Below are positions 9,838-17,861 of a stretch of 64,000 bases of DNA, piece after piece. The stretch comes from Enterococcus mundtii. GTDB lineage: Bacteria; Bacillota; Bacilli; Lactobacillales; Enterococcaceae. The position numbers were made by a program, and so were the translations under genes. Numbering within the stretch: the stretch's first letter is position 1; each line of letters opens with the position of its first letter. The stretch lies in assembly GCF_002813755.1 (NCBI RefSeq), contig NZ_CP018061.1, forward strand, positions 2,470,001 to 2,534,000, in the 5' to 3' direction. The notes below the pieces were generated by a model that did no database searches, was not told the DNA's origin, and saw nothing but the letters and a program-made list of their open reading frames with translations.

Positions 9838-10671
9838 TCAGGCCGCAACGATGATCGCTTTCGACCATTTCATGGTGTAAAACAAACACATGGATAGTGC
9901 CAAACAATTACCGACAATCGCACTGATCACTGCAATCATCCCCTGCGTCTCATCAAATGAAAAAACAGTACTCACTAATAATGGATAGATGTTCAAAACG
10001 ATAAAAAGCAATACACCTTGTAAAGATGCCGCACCAAATAGTTTAAAAAAATTCTTTCCAACATGACCAAGTTCTGTATTCACTAAAGCGACAATCGGTA
10101 AAGGTGAGATACTCAAATAAAGATACATTTCTAAAAAACGTAAAAAGATCAGCACTTGAGCAAGGACGCTAACAATGATCGATAGAATCAAGGGAACGAG
10201 TAAAATCATCAACAACACCATTTTTTCAAAAAAACCTAGCTGATCGATCTGCTCCATCACGTTGAAGATATCCATTGTCTGATCTGTCACACCTCGGATC
10301 TCCAATTGATTGATTCCTTGACTAACAAAAATACCTACATCCATAATGGCATTGAGGAAAACCATCAAGTGACGTAAAAGCAGTACGGTCAATCCGATTT
10401 TGATAAACAATGGCAAGAAAAGATCCAGTCCACCAAACTCTGACTGCTTGCCATATAGTCGATGTGCGAGTTGTTGAAATTCGATCAACAATAGAAAACC
10501 TAATAGGGAATAAGCAATAGGTTTGATGACACTTTCCATGATCGTCACACTGTAATGATAGATTTCCGGCAAATAGTGTTCGAGATTTTGTAAAAGACTA
10601 TTTTTATGATTCGTCGATAAACTTAATTGTTCTGCAATCGTTTGTAGTAAAAATTCGATCGCACCGTCCAT
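9838..10671 (-). CDS. TrbL/VirB6-like polytopic T4SS channel protein
   Basis: 277 residues with about six membrane segments, for example AYSLLGFLLLIEFQQLAHRL, LVPLILSIIVSVLAQVLIFL and GVLLFIVLNIYPLLVS. The segment FLRFLEMYLYLSISPLPIVAL is characteristic of TrbL/CD0419-like proteins in Firmicutes conjugative elements. It forms the central membrane channel with VirB8 and VirB3 relatives. The frame extends to 10713, but the ATG at 10671 has GGAG 9 bp upstream and avoids overlap with the preceding small gene. It lies 21 bp before prgI. Confidence 0.82.
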   Translation of the reverse strand: MDGAIEFLLQTIAEQLSLSTNHKNSLLQNLEHYLPEIYHYSVTIMESVIKPIAYSLLGFLLLIEFQQLAHRLYGKQSEFGGLDLFLPLFIKIGLTVLLLRHLMVFLNAIMDVGIFVSQGINQLEIRGVTDQTMDIFNVMEQIDQLGFFEKMVLLMILLVPLILSIIVSVLAQVLIFLRFLEMYLYLSISPLPIVALVNTELGHVGKNFFKLFGAASLQGVLLFIVLNIYPLLVSTVFSFDETQGMIAVISAIVGNCLALSMCLFYTMKWSKAIIVAA

Positions 10672-10684
10672 CCTTTTTCGCTCC

Positions 10685-10894
10685 TCACATTGAAATATTC
10701 GTGATCCACGCACCAGCAGCTAAAATCACAGCACCCCCAACGATTTGAAAAATGGCATGTTGCATCCCTGGCCCATTATGCTCTTTGATTGCAACGCCTA
10801 ATTGGATAATGCCCCAAACGGTCAGTAAGCTTCCTGCAGTAATCACCCCGTTGGAAAATAAAGACATTGCTTGATTGAAATAATCCATTTGCAT
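10685..10894 (-). CDS. Maff2/VirB2-like small T4SS membrane protein
   Basis: 69 residues with two hydrophobic stretches (NGVITAGSLLTVWGIIQLGV and IFQIVGGAVILAAGAWI) separated by a short polar loop, KEHNGPGMQHA. This closely follows the Maff2-type peptides that precede TrbL-like genes in Firmicutes conjugative elements and are considered VirB2/TrbC analogues. No strong ribosome site lies directly upstream. The IS607-type element ends about 40 bp before the start and probably displaced the original leader, so expression may now be reduced. Confidence 0.75.
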   Translation of the reverse strand: MQMDYFNQAMSLFSNGVITAGSLLTVWGIIQLGVAIKEHNGPGMQHAIFQIVGGAVILAAGAWITNISM

Positions 10895-10934
10895 CTGCTA
10901 CTCAAAATATAGACAAATATATCTATATCGAGAT

Positions 10935-11110
10935 TTCTCTACTACTTCACGTAGTTAGAATTACTGTTTCATCGAATGCCGCCTCGTCACTTCCACACTA
11001 CTACGGTTTGTCTCATTCTCCACAGTCGTTAATTCCCGACTAAGCCATCGGTACATATGCAAAGTTCCGATCTTATGCAATCACTTTGTATTCCTTCACA
11101 TCTTTCAAAT
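10935..11110 (-). ncRNA. Probable omega-RNA (reRNA) at the tnpB 3' end
   Basis: Downstream of tnpB, on the same strand, is a non-coding stretch including GGAATTAACGACTGTGGAGA. It ends in the hairpin CTAACTACGTGAAGTAGTAG close to the element end. TnpB nucleases use an RNA that overlaps the tnpB 3' end and runs through the element end, taking its guide from flanking DNA. The guide here would be the 16-20 bases to the left of about 10930, just before the Maff2-like start. Exact ends are inferred. Confidence 0.55.
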
Positions 11111-12287
11111 TCATGCTCGCGTTATAATCTCTATCTGCTACATATCCACACTTCTCACAGTGATAGGTACGCTCAGATAGCTTTAAATCCACTTTCTTAT
11201 GCCCACATTCATGACATCGTTTCGAGCTAGGATAGAATCGATCGACTAGTCTTAACTCAATATGATAGACTTTACATTTATCTGCTAATTTTTTACGAAA
11301 AGCATAGAAAGATTGCTCTCTCACAGCTTTTGAAAGATGCCGGTTTTTCATCATCCCCTTGACATTCAAATCTTCAATTGTGATATAAGCTGGTTTGGTT
11401 TTTACTAGCTCTGACACAATTTTATTCACTCTGTCCCTACGGATATCTGTCAACCGTTTATGAAGTTTTTGTACTTTCAAGACTTGTTTTTCAATATTTT
11501 TGCGAGTAGCTTCTCCTCTCTTTGATTGTTTTTCGTTGACACGCTTTTTTTCGCTTTCGTATTTCCTCGACAGCTTGCGTTGTTGTCGTTTTAATTGTTT
11601 TTCGATTTTACGAATTTTTCCTGATTTATTGATATTTTTATAGGTTTTCCCTGTGGAAAGAATCGCAAAATCTTTTAATCCTAAGTCGATACCCACGCCT
11701 TCGGTAGGAGTATCGTTCAGTACTTGAGCGGTACAGTCCTGTTCCACGATGACCGACAGGTAGTAGCGGTTTGCTTGTTGGCTGATGGTGCCACTCTTTA
11801 TGATATGTTTGTCATCGTGTTTAGGAATATAGCCTTTTTCTTTCAGTTTTACCCAATTCAAAGAGGGAACTTTTATCCGATGACGCTCACAACGGATGAT
11901 TGTCTTTTTATCGTTCTTCACGAAATACATCGATACATCTTGGTGCTTCTTCTTTTTAAATTTAGGAAAATTAGCTCTTCCTTGAAAAAACTTTCTAAAG
12001 GCTTTTTCTGTCTCCATAATCGCGTGTTTCGTTGACTTCGCATAAACAGCTTTGATCCACAGCTTATCTGGATGGTTCGGAATGTAGTCGTTATTTAACC
12101 ACTTTGAAAAATCCATACCTGATACAAACTTTCCGTTTGCTTTGTAAACTTCTTGGTTGTGGTAAATGTAAAAGTTCTTTACAAAACGTGCAACGCCAAT
12201 GGTTCGATTAATAATTTCTTTTTGTTCTTCTGTTGGAAGAATTTCCGTTTTGTATGCCACTAACAACTTCATCACCTTCAATCTCAT
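11073..12287 (-). CDS. tnpB: TnpB, RNA-guided endonuclease of an IS607-type element
   Basis: 404 residues, TnpB/OrfB family, ancestor of Cas12. All three RuvC acidic residues are present: D201 in VGIDLGLKDF, E305 in YITIEDLNVKG and D387 in ADRDYNASMN. The zinc ribbon cysteines are C358, C361, C377 and C380. The N-terminus MKLLVAYKTEILPTEEQ is the usual TnpB start, so ATG at 12272 is an alternative to 12287. The protein promotes element retention by cutting donor sites lacking the element. The adjacent tnpA is broken, yet tnpB is full length, so it may have been kept by selection or the decay is recent. Confidence 0.92.
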   Translation of the reverse strand: MRLKVMKLLVAYKTEILPTEEQKEIINRTIGVARFVKNFYIYHNQEVYKANGKFVSGMDFSKWLNNDYIPNHPDKLWIKAVYAKSTKHAIMETEKAFRKFFQGRANFPKFKKKKHQDVSMYFVKNDKKTIIRCERHRIKVPSLNWVKLKEKGYIPKHDDKHIIKSGTISQQANRYYLSVIVEQDCTAQVLNDTPTEGVGIDLGLKDFAILSTGKTYKNINKSGKIRKIEKQLKRQQRKLSRKYESEKKRVNEKQSKRGEATRKNIEKQVLKVQKLHKRLTDIRRDRVNKIVSELVKTKPAYITIEDLNVKGMMKNRHLSKAVREQSFYAFRKKLADKCKVYHIELRLVDRFYPSSKRCHECGHKKVDLKLSERTYHCEKCGYVADRDYNASMNLKDVKEYKVIA

Positions 12288-12369
12288 CTTTATACTTACG
12301 GAGTTCCATAAATACGGAAACTAAAAACGTGAATGATTGAAATTAAATCTTCAACTAATTCCTGTTGTG

Positions 12370-12835
12370 GCTATAATCTGGGTTATAACATACAATAATC
12401 GTCATACGAAACTTTGCCCATGTTTTTAACCCGTACAAATCTATCTTTGGATGTGATATAAATGGTGTCTATGTTTCCCGCCATTACTTCGTCTAACAAC
12501 AGACTCCATTTTTGCGCTTGTAATTAAGACCACTGCCAATATCCACAAATACATCATCTAAATTTATGCCTTTTCCATTTACATAATTTCTCAAAAACTC
12601 CACTTGATTGTTCAAGTCATCTTTTTGTCCGACACTAGACAATTGAGCGTAAGCAATGTTCTTTTTGCCACTTGTTTTATCGCCTTTGATGTAAGTTAAA
12701 TACTGGTCTTCTGTATACTATCTTCGATTTTTTGGTGTCCGATGTGCTTTTAACATACCATCGTTAGCCCAACGTTGTAGCGTTTGCACAGAACCCCCTA
12801 ATCTTTCTGCCATATGCTTTGGTGCTCCATCATTA
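12370..12835 (-). pseudogene. Broken IS607-family serine recombinase tnpA
   Basis: The minus strand encodes fragments of the MerR-HTH plus serine-recombinase TnpA of IS607 elements: MAERLGGSVQTLQRWANDGM, then after an in-frame TAG (CGA AGA TAG) the piece KKNIAYAQLSSVGQKDDL with the catalytic-serine region. KRKK/WSLLLDEVMAGNIDTI follows, joined only by a one-base frameshift. Later sequence drifts out of frame again and is shortened. At least one stop and two frameshifts make it inactive. It precedes the intact tnpB by about 90 bp. Confidence 0.8.
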
Positions 12836-12918
12836 TTTCTCCTCTCATAAAAACCACAGCACATAAAACTACTTTTGTGGATATTTGTATATAAAAATCA
12901 CTGCTGTTTAGTTTCTCC

Positions 12919-14559
12919 TTATTCTCCCAATTTCTCTGGCATTTCTGGATTGTTGTCTTGAATAATGACATGAAAAGATACTGTCGTTTCTGTAAATGTA
13001 TCTTTGACCGTCAAATAAACAGGATAGCTTCCAGGTGTATCCCAAGCGATTTCTTCTATGATCTCAACATCTTCTATTCCAATACTCTCTTCACGATCCG
13101 ACACGGAGATCCCTGCTAATAAATCTGGCTTTTCTTCGCCTACAATGATTCTCTTATCCTCTATCCCAGAAAATACAGGTGGTTCATTGATTACTTGGAT
13201 GCTCCCAAAGGTTTTGGTGATTTTTCCATGCGTATCTTGGACTTGAAGAGGAAAACGATAGGTATTTAATCGGGAAGTGTCGATTTTCTCCCAAAAGGGC
13301 AGATCGATTGCCACTTGTAATTGATCAACCGGATCTTCACGATCTGCAAGAAATAGTTTTGCTAGATAGCTTTCTTTATTCAGTTCACTAAATACAGGAA
13401 GAGTCATATGCGTATTTGTAACAGTCGGCGCTTCATTTGTTAGGTGAACATAGATTGTACGCTCTGCCGCTCGTTTGCCATAACGGTCAATGACATTCCC
13501 AATTCTTACGAAGTAGTTTCCTGGTACATAGGGGACAAGATTGGATGCTAAGATGTTTTCCGAAGTAAGATTGATGGCACCATCTTCTTGATCATTTACG
13601 GAGAAATAATCAAATAAAGAGAATGATTGATCAACAGGTAAAATCAGTTGGTTCGGCCCACTTATTATTGGTGCTTCATTGGTGATCGTAATATTACTTA
13701 TCAGGTTGGCACTTGCTCCAAATTGATCACTCACAGAATAAATCACTTCATAGCTTCCTTCTTTTTCTGTCTGGAGTGTGGTTTGTACTTGAACCTCTGC
13801 GGTCAATTCACCATCTTCTTCATCGTGAGCGGAAATGCCAGCCAATAAGTCAATACTTGAACCGATCGTAGCGTGATGACTTTGTCTTACTTGTTGAATG
13901 GTCGGGGAGTGATTAAACAGAAATGTGACTGTCGCAACACTCACTTTCCCTTTTGAATCAGTTGCTGTGATCTGCATCACTTGATAGCCAGATTCGTTAG
14001 GATTGACGGGCGTATAATGGATCACTGGAACGGGATCACTTCCTTGAACAACAGTAAAATAGGTAAAGGGATCAATTGCTGTTCCTCTTGGTAAGATCTG
14101 CAATGGGTCGTTTACATGCACGTAGGGACTTTGCCAGTGATTGTCGCTCTCTGGAATTGCTACAACCTCCGATAGCGTAACTTTTTGTTCGTCTTCTGCG
14201 AGGCGATGCGTGAGATTGCTTCTTGATACTGAATTTTCTAGACTTTGAGGTACTGTTGTTGCTTCAAGGTAAGCGATCCTCAGCTGATTGGTTTCATCCT
14301 TGATTGTTGCTTCAGCGGGGAGAGCCAATGGTTTTCGAAATTGAGAAGCAAACTCAAACAATTGAGAAGAGTTCTCCTCTTTTTTCAGATGGCTCTCCTC
14401 TGGTGTTTTCACTTTGATTGCCTGTTTCGTTTTGTTTGAAGCGGGCCCCACTGTTGGTGAGACTTCTGTTTGTTGTGATTTACAACCAGTAACTAATAAA
14501 ACAACTGAACAACTGAATATGAACAAGCCAAATCTCATGTATTTTTTCCTTTTAGTCAT
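12919..14559 (-). CDS. Lipoprotein with repeated Ig-like (DUF5011/cadherin-like) domains
   Basis: 546 residues. The signal peptide ends in the lipobox LLVTGC (cysteine near residue 26), so it should be lipidated and held on the outer membrane face. From about residue 190 on there are four related beta domains marked by acidic turns (SAHDEEDGELTAEV, SVNDQEDGAINLT, LADREDPVDQL, SVSDREESIGIED), like Ig_3/DUF5011 or cadherin-like repeats that may bind calcium. Its ATG overlaps the adhesin stop (ATGACTAA), so the two surface proteins are co-translated. In context it may support mating contact or the extracellular part of the channel. The function is inferred. Confidence 0.85.
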   Translation of the reverse strand: MTKRKKYMRFGLFIFSCSVVLLVTGCKSQQTEVSPTVGPASNKTKQAIKVKTPEESHLKKEENSSQLFEFASQFRKPLALPAEATIKDETNQLRIAYLEATTVPQSLENSVSRSNLTHRLAEDEQKVTLSEVVAIPESDNHWQSPYVHVNDPLQILPRGTAIDPFTYFTVVQGSDPVPVIHYTPVNPNESGYQVMQITATDSKGKVSVATVTFLFNHSPTIQQVRQSHHATIGSSIDLLAGISAHDEEDGELTAEVQVQTTLQTEKEGSYEVIYSVSDQFGASANLISNITITNEAPIISGPNQLILPVDQSFSLFDYFSVNDQEDGAINLTSENILASNLVPYVPGNYFVRIGNVIDRYGKRAAERTIYVHLTNEAPTVTNTHMTLPVFSELNKESYLAKLFLADREDPVDQLQVAIDLPFWEKIDTSRLNTYRFPLQVQDTHGKITKTFGSIQVINEPPVFSGIEDKRIIVGEEKPDLLAGISVSDREESIGIEDVEIIEEIAWDTPGSYPVYLTVKDTFTETTVSFHVIIQDNNPEMPEKLGE

Positions 14560-17431
14560 TCAACCCACCCCTTTTTTGTTGATAGATCAAAACACCACTC
14601 ACTCCTAGAAATAAGCTACCTAGCCCTACTAGAGAGACAGAAGTACGACTATTCGTTTTAGGTAAATTCCGAGTATTATCCTGCTTTTTCGCTTCTTCTT
14701 TTTTCTCGTTTTTTGGTGTATTGAAATAAACAGTCTGCTCTTTATTAGTCAGATCATCTTCACGTGCAACCTCATTTTCTTGTTCAGATTCGTAGTACAA
14801 AATATGAGTGGCAATCAGCTGATCATTGGCTTTTAGCGTATTGGCTTTCAGTTCCAGAAAAACTTCAAACTGATCTTCTTTACTCTTTGCTGTGTAGGTT
14901 GAGATTGCTTCGTTGATGACTTCTCCGGTGTCACCTTTTCGGTACTGCGTCACTACGGTATACGTATGACCGACTTCAATGGCTGCTCCTTTGATCCAGA
15001 CTACGTCTTTCAATTGATTGTCTTTGGTTGGGTCAAGCTCCTTGCTTCCATCGAGAGATGTGAACAAACTCGTCAATGCTAATTTTTCTCGTTCGTTATA
15101 GGCTTCTAATACGATCAACTCACCATCTTTTTCAACAGTTACTGAAAAGTCTAAAGGTTCTTCTAATGGTAAATACCCTTCTAATGGTTTTCCTTCAATA
15201 AATTGATAGGTGCCATAGGGCAAATCGCCTACTTCGATTCTCCCCTCATCATCCGTGAGATATTCTTCAATAAATTGAAGATTTTCCTCGCCATTTTCTG
15301 ATTTTTCTACTTGATATAGGCCAAATGGTACTTGCACCAAAGGTTGTTCATTCAAGCGATCTCGTTTGATCAACTCAATGGGTTGTCTTGCTAAACGGTT
15401 AGGGACTTCTAAGCGAATCAATGCACTATGATTTTCCACTGTTACACTGAAAATCAATGGTTCTTCTAACGGGAGATAGCCTTCTGGCGCTTTGACTTCA
15501 TGAAGCTCATAGCGATCCACGCCCCAAGGTAAGCTCTCAGTTGTCACTAATTCCCCTTTTTGATTCGTTTCAAAAATCTCAGTTTTTTCTGTATCATTCG
15601 GACGCGTCATTGCTACAAATGCCCCTTGTCCATCATTCGCCCAAGTATCAAAAATCTTGAATTGTGCGCCAGCATAGGGAATTTGTTGTCCTGTTTCTTG
15701 ATCGATCTTGATGAGATGTACGCGTGATTCGATGATTTCATCTTCTAATAAAAAGAAATGTGTATAATCTTCCTCACTGATCGTCACTTCAAATGGTTCA
15801 ATGATCAAATAGCCATCCGTTCCTTTTGTTTCAGTGATCGTATACGTATCATAGGGTAAATCGATAAATTTAAAGTAGCCGTTTTTTTCAGTGACTTGGA
15901 CATATTCTTTTCCTGTGGTATGAGCGGTGGCTGTTAGTTCGATTCCTTCGAGTGGTGGTTTATGATTCGTTTGATTGGTTGTTAATGCGTGTAAAATTTC
16001 GAAGATAGAAGTGGGGATAAGAGGTTTTGAACCAAATTTATACCCTTCGACATGACCCTTGATGACGCGATCAGTGACTGTTTTACTATGGATAGCCACT
16101 GTTTCATTTTGTCCTGCGTAGGTCAAATGTATAGGGTAGATCGTCGGATCTAAGTTATAGCCTTTCGGTGGAATGGTCTCTTGTAAATAATAGGTTCCTA
16201 GTCTTAACCCTTTTAGCTCAGCTGATGCACTTCCATTAACCTCTTCCATCGTCAATTCCGCAACTGTTTCTCCGTCTTTGGCCGTTAATTGATACACAGC
16301 TCCGATCAATTGGGCACCTCCTTGAGGCTGATTGCCTGTTTCTGCATCTTCTTTGATGACCATCAAATTAGCTGTCTGTTCTTGATTAGCTAACGTGATA
16401 CTCGTTAATTCATTCACTTTGACAGTGATAGTCTGGGGCGTTGGATTTAAAACGTAGCCTTCTGGCGCTTTGATTTCTTGAATCGTAACAACCGTATCAA
16501 CGAGTAGATCATGCCAAATAGCAACACCATCAGAATCTGTCGTCAATTCTTTTATCTGTCCATCCGCAGTCGTGAAACGAAAAACGGCGCCTACTAATGG
16601 TTGTTTTGTTTGTTGATCGACTTTGCGGATACCTGCATGTCCATATTTTTGCACGCGTAACTGAAAGGAAGTTCTTGTCAGCTGCGGCACTCTACCGACT
16701 ACCATATTTTGTGTATAAGGATGTTGGTACACGACGATTGCTCCTTGATAACTACTGGGGATATGATAATCAAATGCGATCTCACTTGTCGCCGACGCCT
16801 CTTTCGATGCAGTGACAGTTACTTGATTCCCTTGCTTTTCAATGGTTACTCCATTGATTTGTTGAACAGGCGATGAGCTATAATTCGAAAATGCTCCTGT
16901 TGTGTCGGTCAATGTTTGGCTTTCGCCAGCTTTTATATCCAATATTTGTCCATCAAAACTCGGTTGGGTATAGAACCGTTCCACTTGTTCCATCACTGTT
17001 CGTTTGAATGTTTGGTAATCGTTCATTGTCAAAACACCAGAAATACTGGTGGGGGTGATTCCTTGTTGCTCCCAAGCAAGGAGTTGCGTCATCAATTCTT
17101 TTTCCATCGTGTAGTTTGTCGCAATCACCCCATAGTATTTGATCAAAGAAATTTTCTTCAATAATTCTGTATTTTGAATACTTGAATTATACCCGCTATT
17201 TTCTCCGATATTCAGCGCTACTCCTTGTTCCAGACAAAGCGCAATCTCTCCCTTCACTCGCTTGCCGTACCAACCAATTTCTCTGCCACCATTAGATAGA
17301 TGGATATCGATATGAGGGATATGGATCGCTGGATCAACAACGACACTTTCATTTGCAAATGGATCAGCCAATCTTGGAGAATGTTCATGGATCGCCGCTT
17401 CAATATAATTCGTCGAGCCAATAGTAATCAA
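14552..17431 (-). CDS. LPKTN-anchored adhesin: thioester domain, Cna-B repeats, VaFE domain (frame cut from its signal peptide)
   Basis: The open frame has 959 codons, but no real start lies nearby; TTG at 17431 merely begins the listed span. The N-terminal part holds thioester-domain signatures: cysteine 66 in EIALCLEQG and glutamine 116 in MTQLLAWEQQ, residues that can form an internal Cys-Gln thioester for covalent binding to host or cell surfaces. Cna-B/SpaA domains follow, with lysine and YxLxE-type elements (GYVLNPTPQTITV, YELHEVKAPEGYLPLEEPL). Then come a VaFE-type domain (from about 800), a sorting signal LPKTN near 923, a hydrophobic stretch and a basic tail. The missing signal peptide is at 17568-17705, separated by a 31-bp duplication that shifts the frame. 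Such adhesins accompany Firmicutes T4SS operons and probably mediate cell contact. Confidence 0.85.
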   Translation of the reverse strand: MITIGSTNYIEAAIHEHSPRLADPFANESVVVDPAIHIPHIDIHLSNGGREIGWYGKRVKGEIALCLEQGVALNIGENSGYNSSIQNTELLKKISLIKYYGVIATNYTMEKELMTQLLAWEQQGITPTSISGVLTMNDYQTFKRTVMEQVERFYTQPSFDGQILDIKAGESQTLTDTTGAFSNYSSSPVQQINGVTIEKQGNQVTVTASKEASATSEIAFDYHIPSSYQGAIVVYQHPYTQNMVVGRVPQLTRTSFQLRVQKYGHAGIRKVDQQTKQPLVGAVFRFTTADGQIKELTTDSDGVAIWHDLLVDTVVTIQEIKAPEGYVLNPTPQTITVKVNELTSITLANQEQTANLMVIKEDAETGNQPQGGAQLIGAVYQLTAKDGETVAELTMEEVNGSASAELKGLRLGTYYLQETIPPKGYNLDPTIYPIHLTYAGQNETVAIHSKTVTDRVIKGHVEGYKFGSKPLIPTSIFEILHALTTNQTNHKPPLEGIELTATAHTTGKEYVQVTEKNGYFKFIDLPYDTYTITETKGTDGYLIIEPFEVTISEEDYTHFFLLEDEIIESRVHLIKIDQETGQQIPYAGAQFKIFDTWANDGQGAFVAMTRPNDTEKTEIFETNQKGELVTTESLPWGVDRYELHEVKAPEGYLPLEEPLIFSVTVENHSALIRLEVPNRLARQPIELIKRDRLNEQPLVQVPFGLYQVEKSENGEENLQFIEEYLTDDEGRIEVGDLPYGTYQFIEGKPLEGYLPLEEPLDFSVTVEKDGELIVLEAYNEREKLALTSLFTSLDGSKELDPTKDNQLKDVVWIKGAAIEVGHTYTVVTQYRKGDTGEVINEAISTYTAKSKEDQFEVFLELKANTLKANDQLIATHILYYESEQENEVAREDDLTNKEQTVYFNTPKNEKKEEAKKQDNTRNLPKTNSRTSVSLVGLGSLFLGVSGVLIYQQKRGGLND

Positions 17432-17541
17432 TTTCCCATTGGCCCTTTGGACTAATTGATAGTTTTTTTTGAAACTTGTCCAGCTATTATCTGGTGGGAT
17501 TGATTGTTCAGCTGTAAGTAAAGTTTGATTGGGGGCTGATG

Positions 17542-17603
17542 CAGTGATTTGTTGATACGTGGGGAGGTCAGGCAGTGATTTGTTGATACGTGGGGAGGTC
17601 AGG
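17542..17603 (-). repeat. 31-bp perfect tandem duplication causing a frameshift in the adhesin
   Basis: Positions 17542-17572 and 17573-17603 are identical, starting CAGTGATTTGTTGATACG on the plus strand. Since 31 is not a multiple of three, the second copy moves the reading frame and brings in a TGA at 17568-17570. Removing one copy fuses the signal peptide to the adhesin in frame: the distance from 17705 to 17431 is 274, and 274 minus 31 is 243, or 81 codons. Confidence 0.97.
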
Positions 17604-17705
17604 CAATGTTTCTGCCGAGACTGGTCTTACTTTCATTTGAAAAAAAATCGTGATTAAAATAATGATCGGTAGCATCAAAAATAGTGATTCAGAGGATTTC
17701 TTCAT
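17568..17705 (-). pseudogene. Detached 5' end of the adhesin gene (signal peptide)
   Basis: ATG at 17705 has AAAGGAG 7-8 bp upstream. It encodes 45 residues: MKKSSESLFL, a hydrophobic core (LPIIILITIFF) and a likely cleavage site at VSAET. It then stops at TGA 17568. With one copy of the 31-bp repeat it would continue into the adhesin to give a protein of about 1040 residues. In the present state only a short secreted peptide is made, unless the array slips. Confidence 0.85.
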
Positions 17706-17824
17706 TCTTTGACTCCTTTCCTTAGTGAGATAAATCAACTGAAAACGTGATGTCTTCTCCTCGCACCTCCTTCACTATATAATTACGATTTTGGCGAGAT
17801 TCTCCCAAAAAAATAGAAAAAAAA

Positions 17825-17848
17825 ACGACCAATCAATTGATTGGTCGT
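17825..17848 (-). terminator. Terminator after mtlF2
   Basis: A perfect 24-bp palindrome, ACGACCAATCAATTGATTGGTCGT, followed on the minus strand by a long T run. It separates mtlA2-mtlR-mtlF2 from the adhesin gene, so the T4SS-like operon needs its own promoter in 17706-17820. Confidence 0.85.
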
Positions 17849-17861
17849 CGCGTATTTTACG

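Larger units (their letters stand above)
10930..12895 (-). mobile_element. IS607-type insertion element with intact tnpB and decayed tnpA
   Basis: Contains, in transcription order, a broken serine-recombinase tnpA, an intact tnpB and a structured right end. Boundaries are approximate: the right end is taken just beyond the terminal hairpin at 10936-10956, the left end in the AT-rich stretch before the lipoprotein gene. The flanks on both sides include AGCAG. IS607 elements leave no long target duplication. It sits between the lipoprotein gene (ends 12919) and the Maff2-like gene (starts 10894), splitting an otherwise tight operon. With its recombinase broken it can probably no longer move by itself. 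Confidence 0.75.

Noticed and set aside
3539..17705. Complete integrative conjugative element or plasmid
   Set aside because: No relaxase, coupling protein, integrase, replication gene, origin of transfer or flanking direct repeats could be found.
17715..17800. About 30-codon frame ending in GEDITFSVDLSH just before the adhesin ribosome site
   Set aside because: It has no start with a ribosome site and overlaps the region where the adhesin promoter must lie; kept only as a remark.
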